Source: JAZDFC01 sp043808235
Lineage (GTDB): Bacteria; Bacteroidota; Ignavibacteria; Ignavibacteriales; Melioribacteraceae
Assembly (NCBI GenBank): GCA_043808235.1
Contig: JAZDFC010000037.1
Coordinates: 1 to 64,000, forward strand
DNA: 64,000 nt
Reading direction: 5' to 3'
The notes beneath the pieces are model-generated. The model was not told the DNA's origin. It saw only the letters and a list, made by a program, of their open reading frames with translations, and ran no database searches. The translations under genes were made by a program, and so were the position numbers. Below, in pieces: positions 53,020 through 62,595 of this stretch. Each line of letters starts with the position of its first letter. Position 1 is the stretch's first letter.

Positions 53020-54396
53020 ATGACAAAAAAACTAACTGCAATTTCAATCCTAATTATTATAATCGTTGTCGGCTGCGCTGAAGAGAAACGAACCGACTCT
53101 CCGGTTACCCCGGAAGTAGCGGCAAAAGTAAATTCATGCGAAGGCTGCCACACAAATTATGAACATCTTAAAAAAGTTTACACCCCCGACCCACCATCAA
53201 CCGGCGGTGGCGGATGCGGTGGAGACGCACCCCATATTGAACCTTATGACCGCGTTTATATGGGAGGTGAAGGCTACACAGCTTTTAAAGGTGGGATTCA
53301 CGGGAAGTTGGGCTGTGTTACATGCCATAATGGAGTTGACGCGACTTCGGATAAAGCTGAAGCGCATTCCAGAGATTTCATTAAGCACCCTTCCACAAAA
53401 GCTAAAGAAAAATGCGCTACATGTCATCCCAATATCGTGAACAGAACAACGAATAGTCTTCACGAGCAAGGTTGGGGTCAGAAAAACATGGTTGTTAAAA
53501 GATCTGGAGTCGGAACACATCCAACAGACTTCGGAAATTTATCGGATGAAATGAAAGAGGGATACAATACTAATTGCGGTAAATGTCACGGCACTTGCGG
53601 TGAATGCCATATCACTAGACCCAATGCCGGAGGCGGCGGTTTGTATAAAGGACATCAATTCAATAAAACTCCCAACATGCTCGATAACTGTGTGACTTGC
53701 CATGTAAGCCGCGGCGGTCATGCTTTCTTAGGGCAGGCAAGCGGAACTGTACCGGATGTTCATCTGACCGAAGCAAGATTTACTTGCATTAGTTGTCATA
53801 CTGCGAATGAAGTTCATGGCGACGGGCAAATCCATGAGACACGTTTTGCGATGCCGCTCGCGCCGAAATGTAAAACTTGCCATCCCGGAATAGAAAATTC
53901 TAATGATTACCACGCACAGCACATAAATTCATTCAATTGCAATGTCTGCCATTCGCAGGATTATAACAATTGCGGAAGCTGCCACATTCACGGCGAAGGT
54001 GCTAGAATTGTTTCTCATCAAAAGTTTAAAATCGGAATGAATCCGATTCCTGAACTCCGCTCATATAGAATGGCAACCTTACGCCAATCTCTTTCAGCTC
54101 CCGATAGCTGGCAAGAATTCGGAATTCCGACGCTTGCTAATTTTGACGTAGCCCCAACTTACAAATACACAACACCGCATAATATTATCAGGTGGACAAA
54201 ACGGACTACAATAAACGGAGTAATTGATAGTAATCATCCCGAATGTGCCCAAGCTTGTCATATAATTAAAAACGCACAGGGGGAATTCCTAAATAAAGAA
54301 TTTTATCTCTTCGAATCCGACTTATTAGATTGGGAGAAGAATGCAGATAAAAATATTGTAGTTGACGGAAAATTACCGTCAAGCTGGGGACTTTAA
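53020..54396 (+). CDS. 10-heme cytochrome lipoprotein
   Basis: A 458-residue lipoprotein (lipobox VVGC, Cys19) with ten CXXCH motifs and an extra CAQACH (CX3CH) near residue 411. A glycine-rich stretch (STGGGGCGGD) follows the first heme, and hemes 4 and 5 are nearly adjacent (CGKCHGTCGECH). The last 120 residues have no canonical heme motif and may be a folding or partner-binding domain. It is the first gene behind a perfect sigma-54 promoter and is followed 38 bases later by a rhodanese lipoprotein. It is likely exported to the outer membrane surface or inner leaflet. Confidence 0.88.
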   Translation: MTKKLTAISILIIIIVVGCAEEKRTDSPVTPEVAAKVNSCEGCHTNYEHLKKVYTPDPPSTGGGGCGGDAPHIEPYDRVYMGGEGYTAFKGGIHGKLGCVTCHNGVDATSDKAEAHSRDFIKHPSTKAKEKCATCHPNIVNRTTNSLHEQGWGQKNMVVKRSGVGTHPTDFGNLSDEMKEGYNTNCGKCHGTCGECHITRPNAGGGGLYKGHQFNKTPNMLDNCVTCHVSRGGHAFLGQASGTVPDVHLTEARFTCISCHTANEVHGDGQIHETRFAMPLAPKCKTCHPGIENSNDYHAQHINSFNCNVCHSQDYNNCGSCHIHGEGARIVSHQKFKIGMNPIPELRSYRMATLRQSLSAPDSWQEFGIPTLANFDVAPTYKYTTPHNIIRWTKRTTINGVIDSNHPECAQACHIIKNAQGEFLNKEFYLFESDLLDWEKNADKNIVVDGKLPSSWGL

Positions 54397-54434
54397 TAAA
54401 CATAAAAACAAATAATCAATAAAGGAGCAACAAC

Positions 54435-55430
54435 ATGAACTTAAGAAAATTATTTTATCTCTTTTTAATAATTCCTATCCTTTTTATTAATCAGGCTTGC
54501 AGCGAGGATGAAACAACCGAACCGCCAACAATAAATGAAACCGAAGTTTTGGCGCAATACCTCGAAGGAACTGTTAACTTCGTTAATAGTGATAAAACAC
54601 CTGCAATGATTGCTGCCTCCGCAGTATATGCAACACTTGTTGCCGATCCTACCCAACAGGTTATTCTGGATATCAGAAGTGCAACAGATTATGCAGCCGG
54701 TCATATCGAAGGTGCTGTTAATGTTGCTCTTAAAGATATTGTTACTTATTACGAAACAAATAGTCTTGCATCAAAAACTACTGTTGTTGTTGCATGTTAC
54801 TCCGGTCAAACAGCCGGGTTTGCTGTGGGATTATTAAGATTATTGGGATACACAAATGTTTATGACTTGAAATTTGGTATGTGCAGCTGGAACGATGCAA
54901 CAGCATCGGGTTGGAAAAATGCTATTGCAAATGGTAATGCTTATGCATCACAATTTGTTACAACAGCTACAGATAAAAATGCTGCGGGGACTCTTCCTAC
55001 TTTAAGCACCGGGAAAACAACAGGCGCTGAAATTTTAAAAGCAAGAGTGACAGCTCTATTAGCTACTGCCGACCCATTCGGTGATGCAAAGATTTCGGCT
55101 TCATCAGTTTTTTCGGGACTATCAAGCTATTATATCGTTAACTATTGGTCGGCAACAGATTATGCCACCGGTCATATCCCGGGCGCAGTTCAGTACACTC
55201 CAAAAGCAGATTTGAACTTCAGCACATTATTAAAAACTTTACCGATAAATAAACCATCTGTTGTTTATTGTTACACCGGTCAAACTTCGGCGCACATTGC
55301 CGCTTATTTACGTGTTCTTGGTTACGATGCAAAATCACTATTATACGGCGTTAATGGAATGAGCTATGACGCAATGCCCGGCACAAAATTTAGTACTGCC
55401 GATATTAACTCTTATCCGTTAGTTCAATAA
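54435..55430 (+). CDS. Lipoprotein with two rhodanese domains
   Basis: A 331-residue lipoprotein (lipobox NQAC, Cys22). Two rhodanese-like domains follow, at about 75-170 and 215-325, each with the active loop cysteine in CYSGQT and CYTGQT and the preceding DIRSATDYAAGHIEGAVNV or NYWSATDYATGHIPGAVQY element. In the second domain the usual DxR is replaced by NYW, so only the first looks fully typical. Rhodanese-like lipoproteins also accompany Geobacter ext outer-membrane conduit clusters (from memory), so the partnership with a cytochrome lipoprotein is meaningful. AAAGGAG precedes the ATG. Confidence 0.88.
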   Translation: MNLRKLFYLFLIIPILFINQACSEDETTEPPTINETEVLAQYLEGTVNFVNSDKTPAMIAASAVYATLVADPTQQVILDIRSATDYAAGHIEGAVNVALKDIVTYYETNSLASKTTVVVACYSGQTAGFAVGLLRLLGYTNVYDLKFGMCSWNDATASGWKNAIANGNAYASQFVTTATDKNAAGTLPTLSTGKTTGAEILKARVTALLATADPFGDAKISASSVFSGLSSYYIVNYWSATDYATGHIPGAVQYTPKADLNFSTLLKTLPINKPSVVYCYTGQTSAHIAAYLRVLGYDAKSLLYGVNGMSYDAMPGTKFSTADINSYPLVQ

Positions 55431-55440
55431 AATGCTTTTA

Positions 55441-55473
55441 AGGAGCTCCTCTTTTGGAGCTCCTCTTTTTCTT
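55441..55473 (+). terminator. Intrinsic terminator after the rhodanese gene
   Basis: AGGAGCTCC (55441-55449) and GGAGCTCCT (55456-55464) form a perfect 9-pair stem followed by a T-rich tail. It ends the sigma-54-driven pair. Confidence 0.88.
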
Positions 55474-55505
55474 ATTTTAACATACTGAATATCGTAGGTT
55501 TCGTA

Positions 55506-55964
55506 ATGAGTGAAATGTTAGGCAATCAATATTTTATGGCTAGAAATTACTCTGCTGCGGCAGTTGAGCTCGAAGAATGTCTTAAATTGCACCCGGCGAA
55601 TAAGTCAATTCGAAAAAAACTTATTGTATGTTACACCCAAATTGGAAAAGTCCAGCATGCACTAAATGAGTTCTATTCGCTTGTGCAAGAGGATATTAAA
55701 TTCATTGCGGAAACCGATCCAATTAGAGATGACTGCCCATGCCCGGAATTGGTTGCAAAGATTGAAAAATTAAATCCGGCAAATTCAGGATCGATGGAAT
55801 ACAACATTATGACGGGAATAATGTGGCTCTATTGCGATGCTTCCAAATCTTTACCTTACTTTGAAAATGCTGCTAAAATGGAACCGGGTAATCCGATCTT
55901 TTCGAATATTGCATCTCTCATTAAATACTATATTCAAAGTGAAACCAAGATTGTGACTTCATAA
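55506..55964 (+). CDS. Cytoplasmic TPR-like protein
   Basis: A 152-residue protein without a signal peptide. The first 60 residues contain a tetratricopeptide pair (NYSAAAVELEECLKLHPANKS, IGKVQHALNEFYSLV), and a second TPR-like unit lies near 120-140 (SLPYFENAAKMEPGNP). A small Cys-Pro cluster (DDCPCP) lies in the middle. The specific role is unknown. It sits alone between a terminator and the promoter of the heme operon. Confidence 0.7.
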   Translation: MSEMLGNQYFMARNYSAAAVELEECLKLHPANKSIRKKLIVCYTQIGKVQHALNEFYSLVQEDIKFIAETDPIRDDCPCPELVAKIEKLNPANSGSMEYNIMTGIMWLYCDASKSLPYFENAAKMEPGNPIFSNIASLIKYYIQSETKIVTS

Positions 55965-56032
55965 TTTTTAGTCGCTTCGTTTTTTCACATCCCGTCCATA
56001 TCTTATACTTTTTATTTCACCACGCATTTAGA

Positions 56033-56040
56033 TAACTTTG
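56033..56040 (+). promoter_or_regulatory. -7 box of the heme biosynthesis operon
   Basis: TAACTTTG matches TAnnTTTG exactly. The -33 region is T-rich without a clear TTTG. It lies 53 bases before the first gene. Confidence 0.5.
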
Positions 56041-56092
56041 CGAAACTATTTTTGCCGTAAAGGAGTTATTTAATTACAATTTACAGGGTCAA

Positions 56093-56917
56093 ATGCACGA
56101 ACTTATTTATGCACTCAACATAATATTGCCGCTGCTATATACCGGCGCGTTTGTATTGTATTATTTTGATTTCACGACTGAAAAAAAAATTTTTTACAAC
56201 TCGAAGAGGATTGTTCTATTCGTAACGCTCACTTTGCATGCAATTTATCTCTTTGCCCGTACAATTGAATTCAACCATACGCCGATAACAAACAAGTTTG
56301 AAATTTTTACTGTGCTCGCATTCGCAATCGGATTCTCTTATTTTCTACTTGAGTTGATCAGCGAAGTAAGGGGTACCGGATTATTCATTATTGCATTCTC
56401 GCTTCTGTTCCAGATAATCTCATCGTTATTTATTGAAGACCTTATCGAAGTAAAAGAAGTTTTAAGAAACAGAATGCTTGGGTTGCATGTAATCTCCGCG
56501 TTGTTGGGTTATGCAGGAATTACAATTTCGGCTGTGCATGGTTTATTGTTTCTTCTTTTATACAAATCCATCAAACTTGATAAGTTCGGACTATTCTTCA
56601 AACGACTCCCGAGTTTGGAATCACTGGAAGCACTTAGTTTCAACTCCGTATTAATTGGTTTTGTATTATTGACGTTTGCAATTGCAATCGGCATGTTCTG
56701 GCTACCGTCCGCTTTTCCAAATTTCAGTTATACCGACCCCAAATTGGTAGGAACATTTTTAGTGTGGATTATATATGGTGCGGGAATATTAACAAAATTA
56801 ATTGTCGGATGGTACGGCAAGAAAGTAGTCATTTTTTCTATTGCCGGATTTACTGTTGCAATGCTCTCGCTGGTACTTTCGAATATTATCGCTTCAAGTT
56901 TTCACACATTTTATTGA
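56093..56917 (+). CDS. CcsA/HemX-family cytochrome c assembly protein
   Basis: A 274-residue integral membrane protein with about eight helices. The pattern of histidines in helices (LTLHAIYLFARTIEFNHTPI, GLHVISALLGY, AVHGLLFLLL) and a reduced tryptophan-rich region near YTDPKLVGTFLVWIIYG place it with CcsA/ResC-like heme handling proteins. A homologue called hemX precedes or follows hemA in Bacillus. Here it is the first gene of the hem operon, 17 bases before hemA. It may support heme delivery for cytochrome c maturation, useful given the neighbouring cytochrome locus, or affect HemA levels. Confidence 0.82.
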   Translation: MHELIYALNIILPLLYTGAFVLYYFDFTTEKKIFYNSKRIVLFVTLTLHAIYLFARTIEFNHTPITNKFEIFTVLAFAIGFSYFLLELISEVRGTGLFIIAFSLLFQIISSLFIEDLIEVKEVLRNRMLGLHVISALLGYAGITISAVHGLLFLLLYKSIKLDKFGLFFKRLPSLESLEALSFNSVLIGFVLLTFAIAIGMFWLPSAFPNFSYTDPKLVGTFLVWIIYGAGILTKLIVGWYGKKVVIFSIAGFTVAMLSLVLSNIIASSFHTFY

Positions 56918-56934
56918 GATTTTAGAAGCGCACT

Positions 56935-58230
56935 ATGAATATAGTTGGAATAAGTATAAATCATAATACCGCCGCCATTGAGTTGAGAGAAATGGTTCAC
57001 CTTAACAAGGATGAAATCGTTGGGCTTATACAACAATTGAAAAAGGATTTTTTTACCGAGGGATTCGTACTATCAACTTGCAATAGAACTGAAATATTTG
57101 GCCTGCCAAAGTCGAATATCAGCTATCAGGATATTGAGAACAAACTTTTAAATTTCAAACCAGTAACAGGAATTGAAACCCATAATTTTAATAAATTTTT
57201 TTCGTGCGGAGCTGTAAAACATATTTTTTCAGTCACAACCGGAATTGATTCTCTCGTTATCGGCGACAGTCAAATTTTGGGACAAGTTAAAGAAGCTTTC
57301 CAACTTGCAGAGGATGTTCATTTTGTAGGTCCCATTCTTCGTAGACTTTTTGATACCGCAGTAAAAGTCGGCAAGCGCGCCGTAAGGGAAACAAGAATCG
57401 GCGAAGGTGCAGTAACAATAAGTTTTGCGGCTGTGCAGGTAATCGAAAAAATATTTGCAAACCTTTTCAAGAAATCCGCCCTTGTTATCGGCGCCGGAGA
57501 TACCGGTCAACTTGCCGCAATTCATTTGAAAAATAAAGGCGTCGGGAAAATTACAATCACCAACCGCACATACTCCCGTGCTGAAATACTTGCTGAAAAA
57601 GTTAGCGGTTCTGTTCTTCCTTTCAACAAAATAGAAGAACACCTACATGAATTTGACATTATCGTCAGCGCAACCAGTTCCGAAAATTTAATAGTCACGA
57701 AAGAAGAAGTAAAGAAGATGATGAAGCGTAGAAAAGGAGCGCCGGTTATTTTAATGGATATTGCCCTGCCTCGAGACATCGACCCGGCGGTGAAAGAATT
57801 GGACAACGTATTTTACCACGACATCGATTCGTTGCAGATTATTGTTAAAGAAAATCTCGACCACAGAAAGAGCGAGATACCCGCCGTTACTAAAATAATT
57901 ATGGATGAGATGGTTGCGTTTTTCGCTTGGTATAATACACTCGAAGTAGTGCCAACGATAATTTCACTGCGCGAATTCTTCGAAGAAATTAAGAACGATG
58001 AACTCAATAAAATAAAGCACAAGGTTTCGAAAGAGGATTTCGAAAAACTCGAAGATATGTCGCGCAGACTAATCGGAAGGCTGCTTCATAATCCGACTAT
58101 AAAATTAAAAAGAATTGCCGAGGGCGGAATCAATTCGCAGGAATCCATAACCAATGCGCTATTAATAAAAGAACTTTTCGGACTCGATGAATCCCGTGAT
58201 GATGGGTCCGATAATCCGGGGACAAATTAA
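56935..58230 (+). CDS. hemA: Glutamyl-tRNA reductase
   Basis: First step of C5 tetrapyrrole synthesis, reducing glutamyl-tRNA to glutamate-1-semialdehyde. The 431 residues begin NIVGISINHNTAAIELRE, have the catalytic cysteine in LSTCNRTEIFG near residue 50, the signature GDSQILGQVKEAF and the NADPH domain ALVIGAGDTGQLAAIHL. It follows the ccsA-like gene and runs directly into hemC. hemL and hemB are not in the window. Confidence 0.95.
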   Translation: MNIVGISINHNTAAIELREMVHLNKDEIVGLIQQLKKDFFTEGFVLSTCNRTEIFGLPKSNISYQDIENKLLNFKPVTGIETHNFNKFFSCGAVKHIFSVTTGIDSLVIGDSQILGQVKEAFQLAEDVHFVGPILRRLFDTAVKVGKRAVRETRIGEGAVTISFAAVQVIEKIFANLFKKSALVIGAGDTGQLAAIHLKNKGVGKITITNRTYSRAEILAEKVSGSVLPFNKIEEHLHEFDIIVSATSSENLIVTKEEVKKMMKRRKGAPVILMDIALPRDIDPAVKELDNVFYHDIDSLQIIVKENLDHRKSEIPAVTKIIMDEMVAFFAWYNTLEVVPTIISLREFFEEIKNDELNKIKHKVSKEDFEKLEDMSRRLIGRLLHNPTIKLKRIAEGGINSQESITNALLIKELFGLDESRDDGSDNPGTN

Positions 58231-58231
58231 A

Positions 58232-59176
58232 TTGAAAAAACAAAAAATTATCATCGGCTCACGTTCAAGCGAACTTGCTTTGTGGCAGGCTAATTTTGTT
58301 AAAAACGAAATCGAGAAAAAGAACAAAAGCGTTTCAGTTGAAATAATATTAATCAAAACAAAGGGCGATAAAATTCTCGATGTGGCTTTGTCAAAAATCG
58401 GCGACAAAGGTTTATTCACAAAGGAATTGGAATTGCTGCTGCTTGAAAATAAAATTGATATCGCTGTTCACAGTTTAAAAGATTTGCAAACAGATATTCC
58501 CGATGGATTAATTGTCTCTGCCGTTACCAAACGGCATGCTGTTGAAGATGCTTTGATTGCGCGTAAAAAAGGTATGACAATATTCAATCTGTGTGAAGGC
58601 GCAGTGATCGCAACCGGTTCACTTAGGCGGACTTCCCAGTTGAAACATTTGCGTCCCGATATAAAAATTGTGGACTTGCGAGGAAATGTGCCGACAAGAG
58701 TTCAGAAATTTCTTGATTCGGATTGGGATGGAATTATTCTTGCGCGCGCTGGCATTGAGAGATTGAAACTGCAAAAATATATTTCATCGATAATCAGTAC
58801 GAAATATATTCTTCCCGCTGTTGGGCAGGGCGCTCTCGGAATCGAAACGCGAGCAGATAATTACGCGGTGAACGAATATGTTCAATCAATTAACGACGAT
58901 GATACATTCAAAGCGATTACGGCAGAGCGTACATTTTTGAAAGTTCTTAAAGGCGGATGCCAGGTGCCAATCGGTGCATACGGAATTGTAAATTCAAACG
59001 GGTTGTATCTTGACGGAATTGTTGGCTCGGTTGACGGAACGATTACTTTCCGTAAAAAAATCCGGGGAAGTTCAAAAACGCCTGCAAAAGTTGGTGCATC
59101 GCTCGCCAAGGACTTATTGAATGCTGGAGCTAAGCAAGTGCTCGATGAAATTTATTCAGCTTCGCGAAAAAAGTAA
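58232..59176 (+). CDS. hemC: Porphobilinogen deaminase (hydroxymethylbilane synthase)
   Basis: Polymerises four porphobilinogens. The protein shows IIIGSRSSELALWQANFV at the start, TKGDKILDVALSKIGDKGLFTKEL, and the dipyrromethane-cofactor cysteine in LKGGCQVPIGAYG near residue 242. I start at TTG 58232, one base after the hemA stop, giving 314 residues, the normal length. ATG codons at 58187, 58199 or 58202 would overlap hemA and add a tail absent from the family, but cannot be excluded. Confidence 0.9.
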   Translation: MKKQKIIIGSRSSELALWQANFVKNEIEKKNKSVSVEIILIKTKGDKILDVALSKIGDKGLFTKELELLLLENKIDIAVHSLKDLQTDIPDGLIVSAVTKRHAVEDALIARKKGMTIFNLCEGAVIATGSLRRTSQLKHLRPDIKIVDLRGNVPTRVQKFLDSDWDGIILARAGIERLKLQKYISSIISTKYILPAVGQGALGIETRADNYAVNEYVQSINDDDTFKAITAERTFLKVLKGGCQVPIGAYGIVNSNGLYLDGIVGSVDGTITFRKKIRGSSKTPAKVGASLAKDLLNAGAKQVLDEIYSASRKK

Positions 59177-59200
59177 ATTTGATTTTATGAGAAATATATT

Positions 59201-59986
59201 TTGAAACCGATTTTAGCAAATAAGAACATTGTTGTAACCCGAAGCGAAGAGCAGTCATCGGGATTAATTGAGATGCTTTCTTCCGCCGGGGCGAATGTTA
59301 TCTCGATACCAACTATTAAAATTGTACCCGTAAATGATCACAGTGAGTTCGACAGATTGATTTCGGATTTGTTGGAAATTGATTTTATCATTTTCACTTC
59401 GGCAAATACCGTTAAATATTTTTTTCAAAGAATTGAGAAGTTGAACATTTTATTGAATCTCACCGGCAAACAAATTGCCGTAGTTGGTGAATCAACCTTG
59501 AAATCTTGTGGCGAAAAAAAAATTTGTGTAAATATTACCCCGGATCATTTTAGTGCAAAAGGATTGCTCGCGAAATTCGAATCGATGAATATCAAAAACA
59601 AAAACGTGCTAATCCCCTGTTCAACGATAGCGCGAACCGAATTGAAAGATGGATTGACTAAACTCAGTGCGAATGTTTTCTCGGTTCCAGTTTACGATGT
59701 TGTGTTACCGGACGAAACTGAAGTAATTGCTTATCAGAGAAAATTAAAAAATTTCTTTCCGGATGTGTTTGTTTTTACGAGTCCTTCTACGTTTAATAAT
59801 TTCTTGAAGATGTTTAAGGTTAATAATCCCGTGGAGTATTTCTCACATTCGGAGATTGCTGCTATCGGTCCAACAACCGCTGATGCAATAGAATCAACAG
59901 GCGCTGTGGTAACGATTAAACCAGAGAAGTACACAGTCGAGAATTTATTTAAAAAAATAATTGAGCGATTTTCAATAAAAGTCTAG
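59201..59986 (+). CDS. hemD: Uroporphyrinogen-III synthase
   Basis: Cyclises hydroxymethylbilane with ring D inversion. The 261 residues show the weakly conserved HemD pattern: VVTRSEEQSSGLIEML at the start, DFIIFTSANTVKYFF, and the C-terminal VFTSPSTFNNFLKMF and AAIGPTTADAIESTG. The start is TTG at 59201. Position between hemC and hemE confirms the call. Confidence 0.9.
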   Translation: MKPILANKNIVVTRSEEQSSGLIEMLSSAGANVISIPTIKIVPVNDHSEFDRLISDLLEIDFIIFTSANTVKYFFQRIEKLNILLNLTGKQIAVVGESTLKSCGEKKICVNITPDHFSAKGLLAKFESMNIKNKNVLIPCSTIARTELKDGLTKLSANVFSVPVYDVVLPDETEVIAYQRKLKNFFPDVFVFTSPSTFNNFLKMFKVNNPVEYFSHSEIAAIGPTTADAIESTGAVVTIKPEKYTVENLFKKIIERFSIKV

Positions 59987-59995
59987 GATAAAGAT

Positions 59996-61048
59996 TTGCC
60001 GAAATTTGAGAACGACCTTTTTTTAAGAGCATGCAAAAAACTTCCAGTTGAACGAACTCCGGTTTGGATGATGCGACAGGCAGGCAGATATCTGCCGGAG
60101 TATCGCGCAGTTAGAGAGAAATATGATTTTTTAACAATGTGTAAAACACCGGAACTTGCCGCGGAAGTTACAATTCAACCAATTGATTTGATTGGCGTTG
60201 ATGCTGCAATTATTTTTTCGGATATTCTCGTGATTCCCGAAACAATGGGGATGACACTCGAAATGGTTGAGAGCAAAGGTCCAAAACTATTTGAACCAAT
60301 CCGGAATGAAAATGATGTTCGCAAATTAAAGGATGTTGACCCGGCAATTGAATTGAAATATGTCCTTGATGCGGTATCACTGACAAAGAAAGAATTAAAA
60401 GGACGCGTTCCGTTAATTGGCTTTTCAGGTTCACCGTGGACATTGATGACATATATGGTTGAAGGCGGTGGATCAAAGAATTTCTCCGAAGTTAAAAAAT
60501 TTATATACAACCAACCGAAAGCTGCTCATTTGCTACTGGATAAAATTTCGAATATTACTGCGGATTATTTGTCTGCAAAAATTGAAGCAGGTGCCGATGC
60601 AGTGCAGATATTCGATACATGGGGAGGGATTTTATCTCCCGATGATTTCAATGAATTTTCTCTGCTTTATATTGAAAAAGTTATTTCTCAAATTAAACGG
60701 AAAGATGAACCAGTAATTGTTTTTGCCAAAGGTGTTCATCATAATTTGGAAAGACTTGCATCAATTGGTGCAACAGTTATCGGGCTTGACTGGACAATGA
60801 ATCTTGGCGAGGTAAGAAATAGAATTGGTGATAAAGTTGCATTGCAAGGAAATCTTGACCCGACTGTTCTTTATGGAAGCAAAGAAAAAATAAGAACTGA
60901 AGTCGTAAAGATTTTGGAATCGTTCGGCGAAGGAAACGGACACATATTTAATCTCGGTCACGGTATTCTGCCCGATGTTCCTCCGGAGAATGCGAAGTAT
61001 TTGGTTGAAGTGGTGAGAGAAGAAAGTAAAAGATTTCACAAAGAATAG
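59996..61048 (+). CDS. hemE: Uroporphyrinogen decarboxylase
   Basis: Decarboxylates uroporphyrinogen III to coproporphyrinogen III. The 350 residues contain PVWMMRQAGRYLPEYR near residue 22 with the substrate-binding arginines, and GFSGSPWTLMTYMVEGGGSKNF near residue 142. The start is TTG at 59996, as for hemC and hemD. It follows hemD by 9 bases and precedes hemN by 10. Confidence 0.95.
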   Translation: MPKFENDLFLRACKKLPVERTPVWMMRQAGRYLPEYRAVREKYDFLTMCKTPELAAEVTIQPIDLIGVDAAIIFSDILVIPETMGMTLEMVESKGPKLFEPIRNENDVRKLKDVDPAIELKYVLDAVSLTKKELKGRVPLIGFSGSPWTLMTYMVEGGGSKNFSEVKKFIYNQPKAAHLLLDKISNITADYLSAKIEAGADAVQIFDTWGGILSPDDFNEFSLLYIEKVISQIKRKDEPVIVFAKGVHHNLERLASIGATVIGLDWTMNLGEVRNRIGDKVALQGNLDPTVLYGSKEKIRTEVVKILESFGEGNGHIFNLGHGILPDVPPENAKYLVEVVREESKRFHKE

Positions 61049-61058
61049 TTGAGAAAAT

Positions 61059-62435
61059 ATGTTTGAAATAAATTTAGAGCTAATAAAAAAATACGACAGA
61101 CCCGGACCGCGATACACAAGTTACCCAACGGCTCCGCAGTTTAATGAATCCTTTACACCGGATGATTATCGAAAGGAAATTGTCCGCACGAACAGTGGAG
61201 ATAATCCACCCGATTTATCACTTTACTTTCACATCCCGTTTTGCGATACGCTCTGTTATTTTTGCGGCTGTAACATGATTGTAACGCGAAACAGAAATCG
61301 TATTGCTGAATATGTCAGCTACTTGAAAAAAGAAATTGAGCTATTCCATCCACTAATAAAAAGTGACAGGAAAGTCGTTCAGCTACACTGGGGCGGCGGT
61401 ACGCCTACGCACTTAAATCCAAATGAAATTACCGATTTGATTTCTTTTATCAACAAAAATTTTCAATTCCATCCCGGAGCAGAAGAAGGATGCGAAATTG
61501 ACCCGCGCGGATTGACCAAAGAACATTTGGAAGCTTTACGATCTTGTGGTTTCAACCGCATCAGTATGGGTGTGCAGGACTTCAACGAGAAAGTGCAGGC
61601 AGCAGTAAACAGAATTCAACCGGAAGAAATGACAATTCAAGTTGTCGATTGGATCCGCGAACTCGGATTTCAAAGTATCAATCTTGATTTGATTTACGGA
61701 CTGCCATTCCAATCAGCCAAAAGTTTTGAAAAGACAGTTGATAAAATTATTGATATCTCTCCCAATAGAATTGCTGTCTTTAATTATGCTTATGTGCCGT
61801 GGATGAAAAAACATATGGAATTAATCAAGCCGGAAGATTTGCCAACACCCGAAGAAAAGCTTGAGATATTAAAAATGACAACTCAAAAACTTACTGATGC
61901 CGGTTATGTTTTTATCGGGATGGACCATTTCGCAAAACCGGACGACGAGTTAGCTATCGCGTTGCGTGAGAAAAAATTGTATCGTAATTTCCAGGGTTAC
62001 AGCACGCATGCCGGCGCTGACTTGTACGGATTCGGAATAACAAGCATCAGTCAAATCGGTCGTATATATTCGCAGAATCACAAAAAGGAACAACAATATT
62101 TCGATTCGCTTAACAAAGGAATTATACCGATTGAACGCGGATATTACCTCAGTGACAACGATTTACTCCGACGGTTTGTAATTACAAAAATCATGTGTGA
62201 CTTTGAACTTGATTTCGCGATAGTTGAGAATAAATACGGAATTGAATTCGAAAAATATTTCGCCCAATCGCTTGAAGGTTTAAAAGAATTTATCGATGAC
62301 GGATTATTAGAAATTCGGAACAGAAAAATCGCAGTAACATCGATGGGTAGATTTTTAATTCGAAACATCGCAATGAATTTTGATTGGTATATTCAAGAGA
62401 AAGCTGATAAAGCTAAGTATTCGAGAACAGTGTAA
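61059..62435 (+). CDS. hemN: Oxygen-independent coproporphyrinogen III oxidase
   Basis: Radical SAM enzyme that works without oxygen. The 458 residues start with the family YDRPGPRYTSYPTAPQF and carry the cluster motif FCDTLCYFCGC (CX3CX2C) near residue 65 and the HemN C-terminal domain. Use of HemN rather than HemF agrees with anaerobic life. Its last 23 bases overlap the convergent, truncated HEPN gene. Confidence 0.95.
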   Translation: MFEINLELIKKYDRPGPRYTSYPTAPQFNESFTPDDYRKEIVRTNSGDNPPDLSLYFHIPFCDTLCYFCGCNMIVTRNRNRIAEYVSYLKKEIELFHPLIKSDRKVVQLHWGGGTPTHLNPNEITDLISFINKNFQFHPGAEEGCEIDPRGLTKEHLEALRSCGFNRISMGVQDFNEKVQAAVNRIQPEEMTIQVVDWIRELGFQSINLDLIYGLPFQSAKSFEKTVDKIIDISPNRIAVFNYAYVPWMKKHMELIKPEDLPTPEEKLEILKMTTQKLTDAGYVFIGMDHFAKPDDELAIALREKKLYRNFQGYSTHAGADLYGFGITSISQIGRIYSQNHKKEQQYFDSLNKGIIPIERGYYLSDNDLLRRFVITKIMCDFELDFAIVENKYGIEFEKYFAQSLEGLKEFIDDGLLEIRNRKIAVTSMGRFLIRNIAMNFDWYIQEKADKAKYSRTV

Positions 62436-62595
62436 GAAGGAGAGCGCTGACAGCATAAAATGCAGAATAATAAATTCTGTTGGCGGCAAAAGATAATGAA
62501 CCGGCGCTATATTCACGTCTTGCCGATTCGAGACTTTCGTTGGACTTTTCCAACCAATATTTCATCACTTCAATTTTGTTTTCAGCTTCGGTCAA
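62413..62595 (-). pseudogene. Truncated HEPN-domain gene
   Basis: Encodes only 60 residues: an N-terminal HEPN helix pair with WLEKSNESLESARREY and ANRIYYSAFYAVSALLL, then a stop shortly after crossing into the 3' end of hemN. HEPN partners of MNT proteins are normally about 110-140 residues and carry the RX4-6H RNase motif in the missing half. The gene is therefore probably a deletion remnant. It overlaps the MNT gene by 4 bases (ATGA), the usual coupling. Confidence 0.75.
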
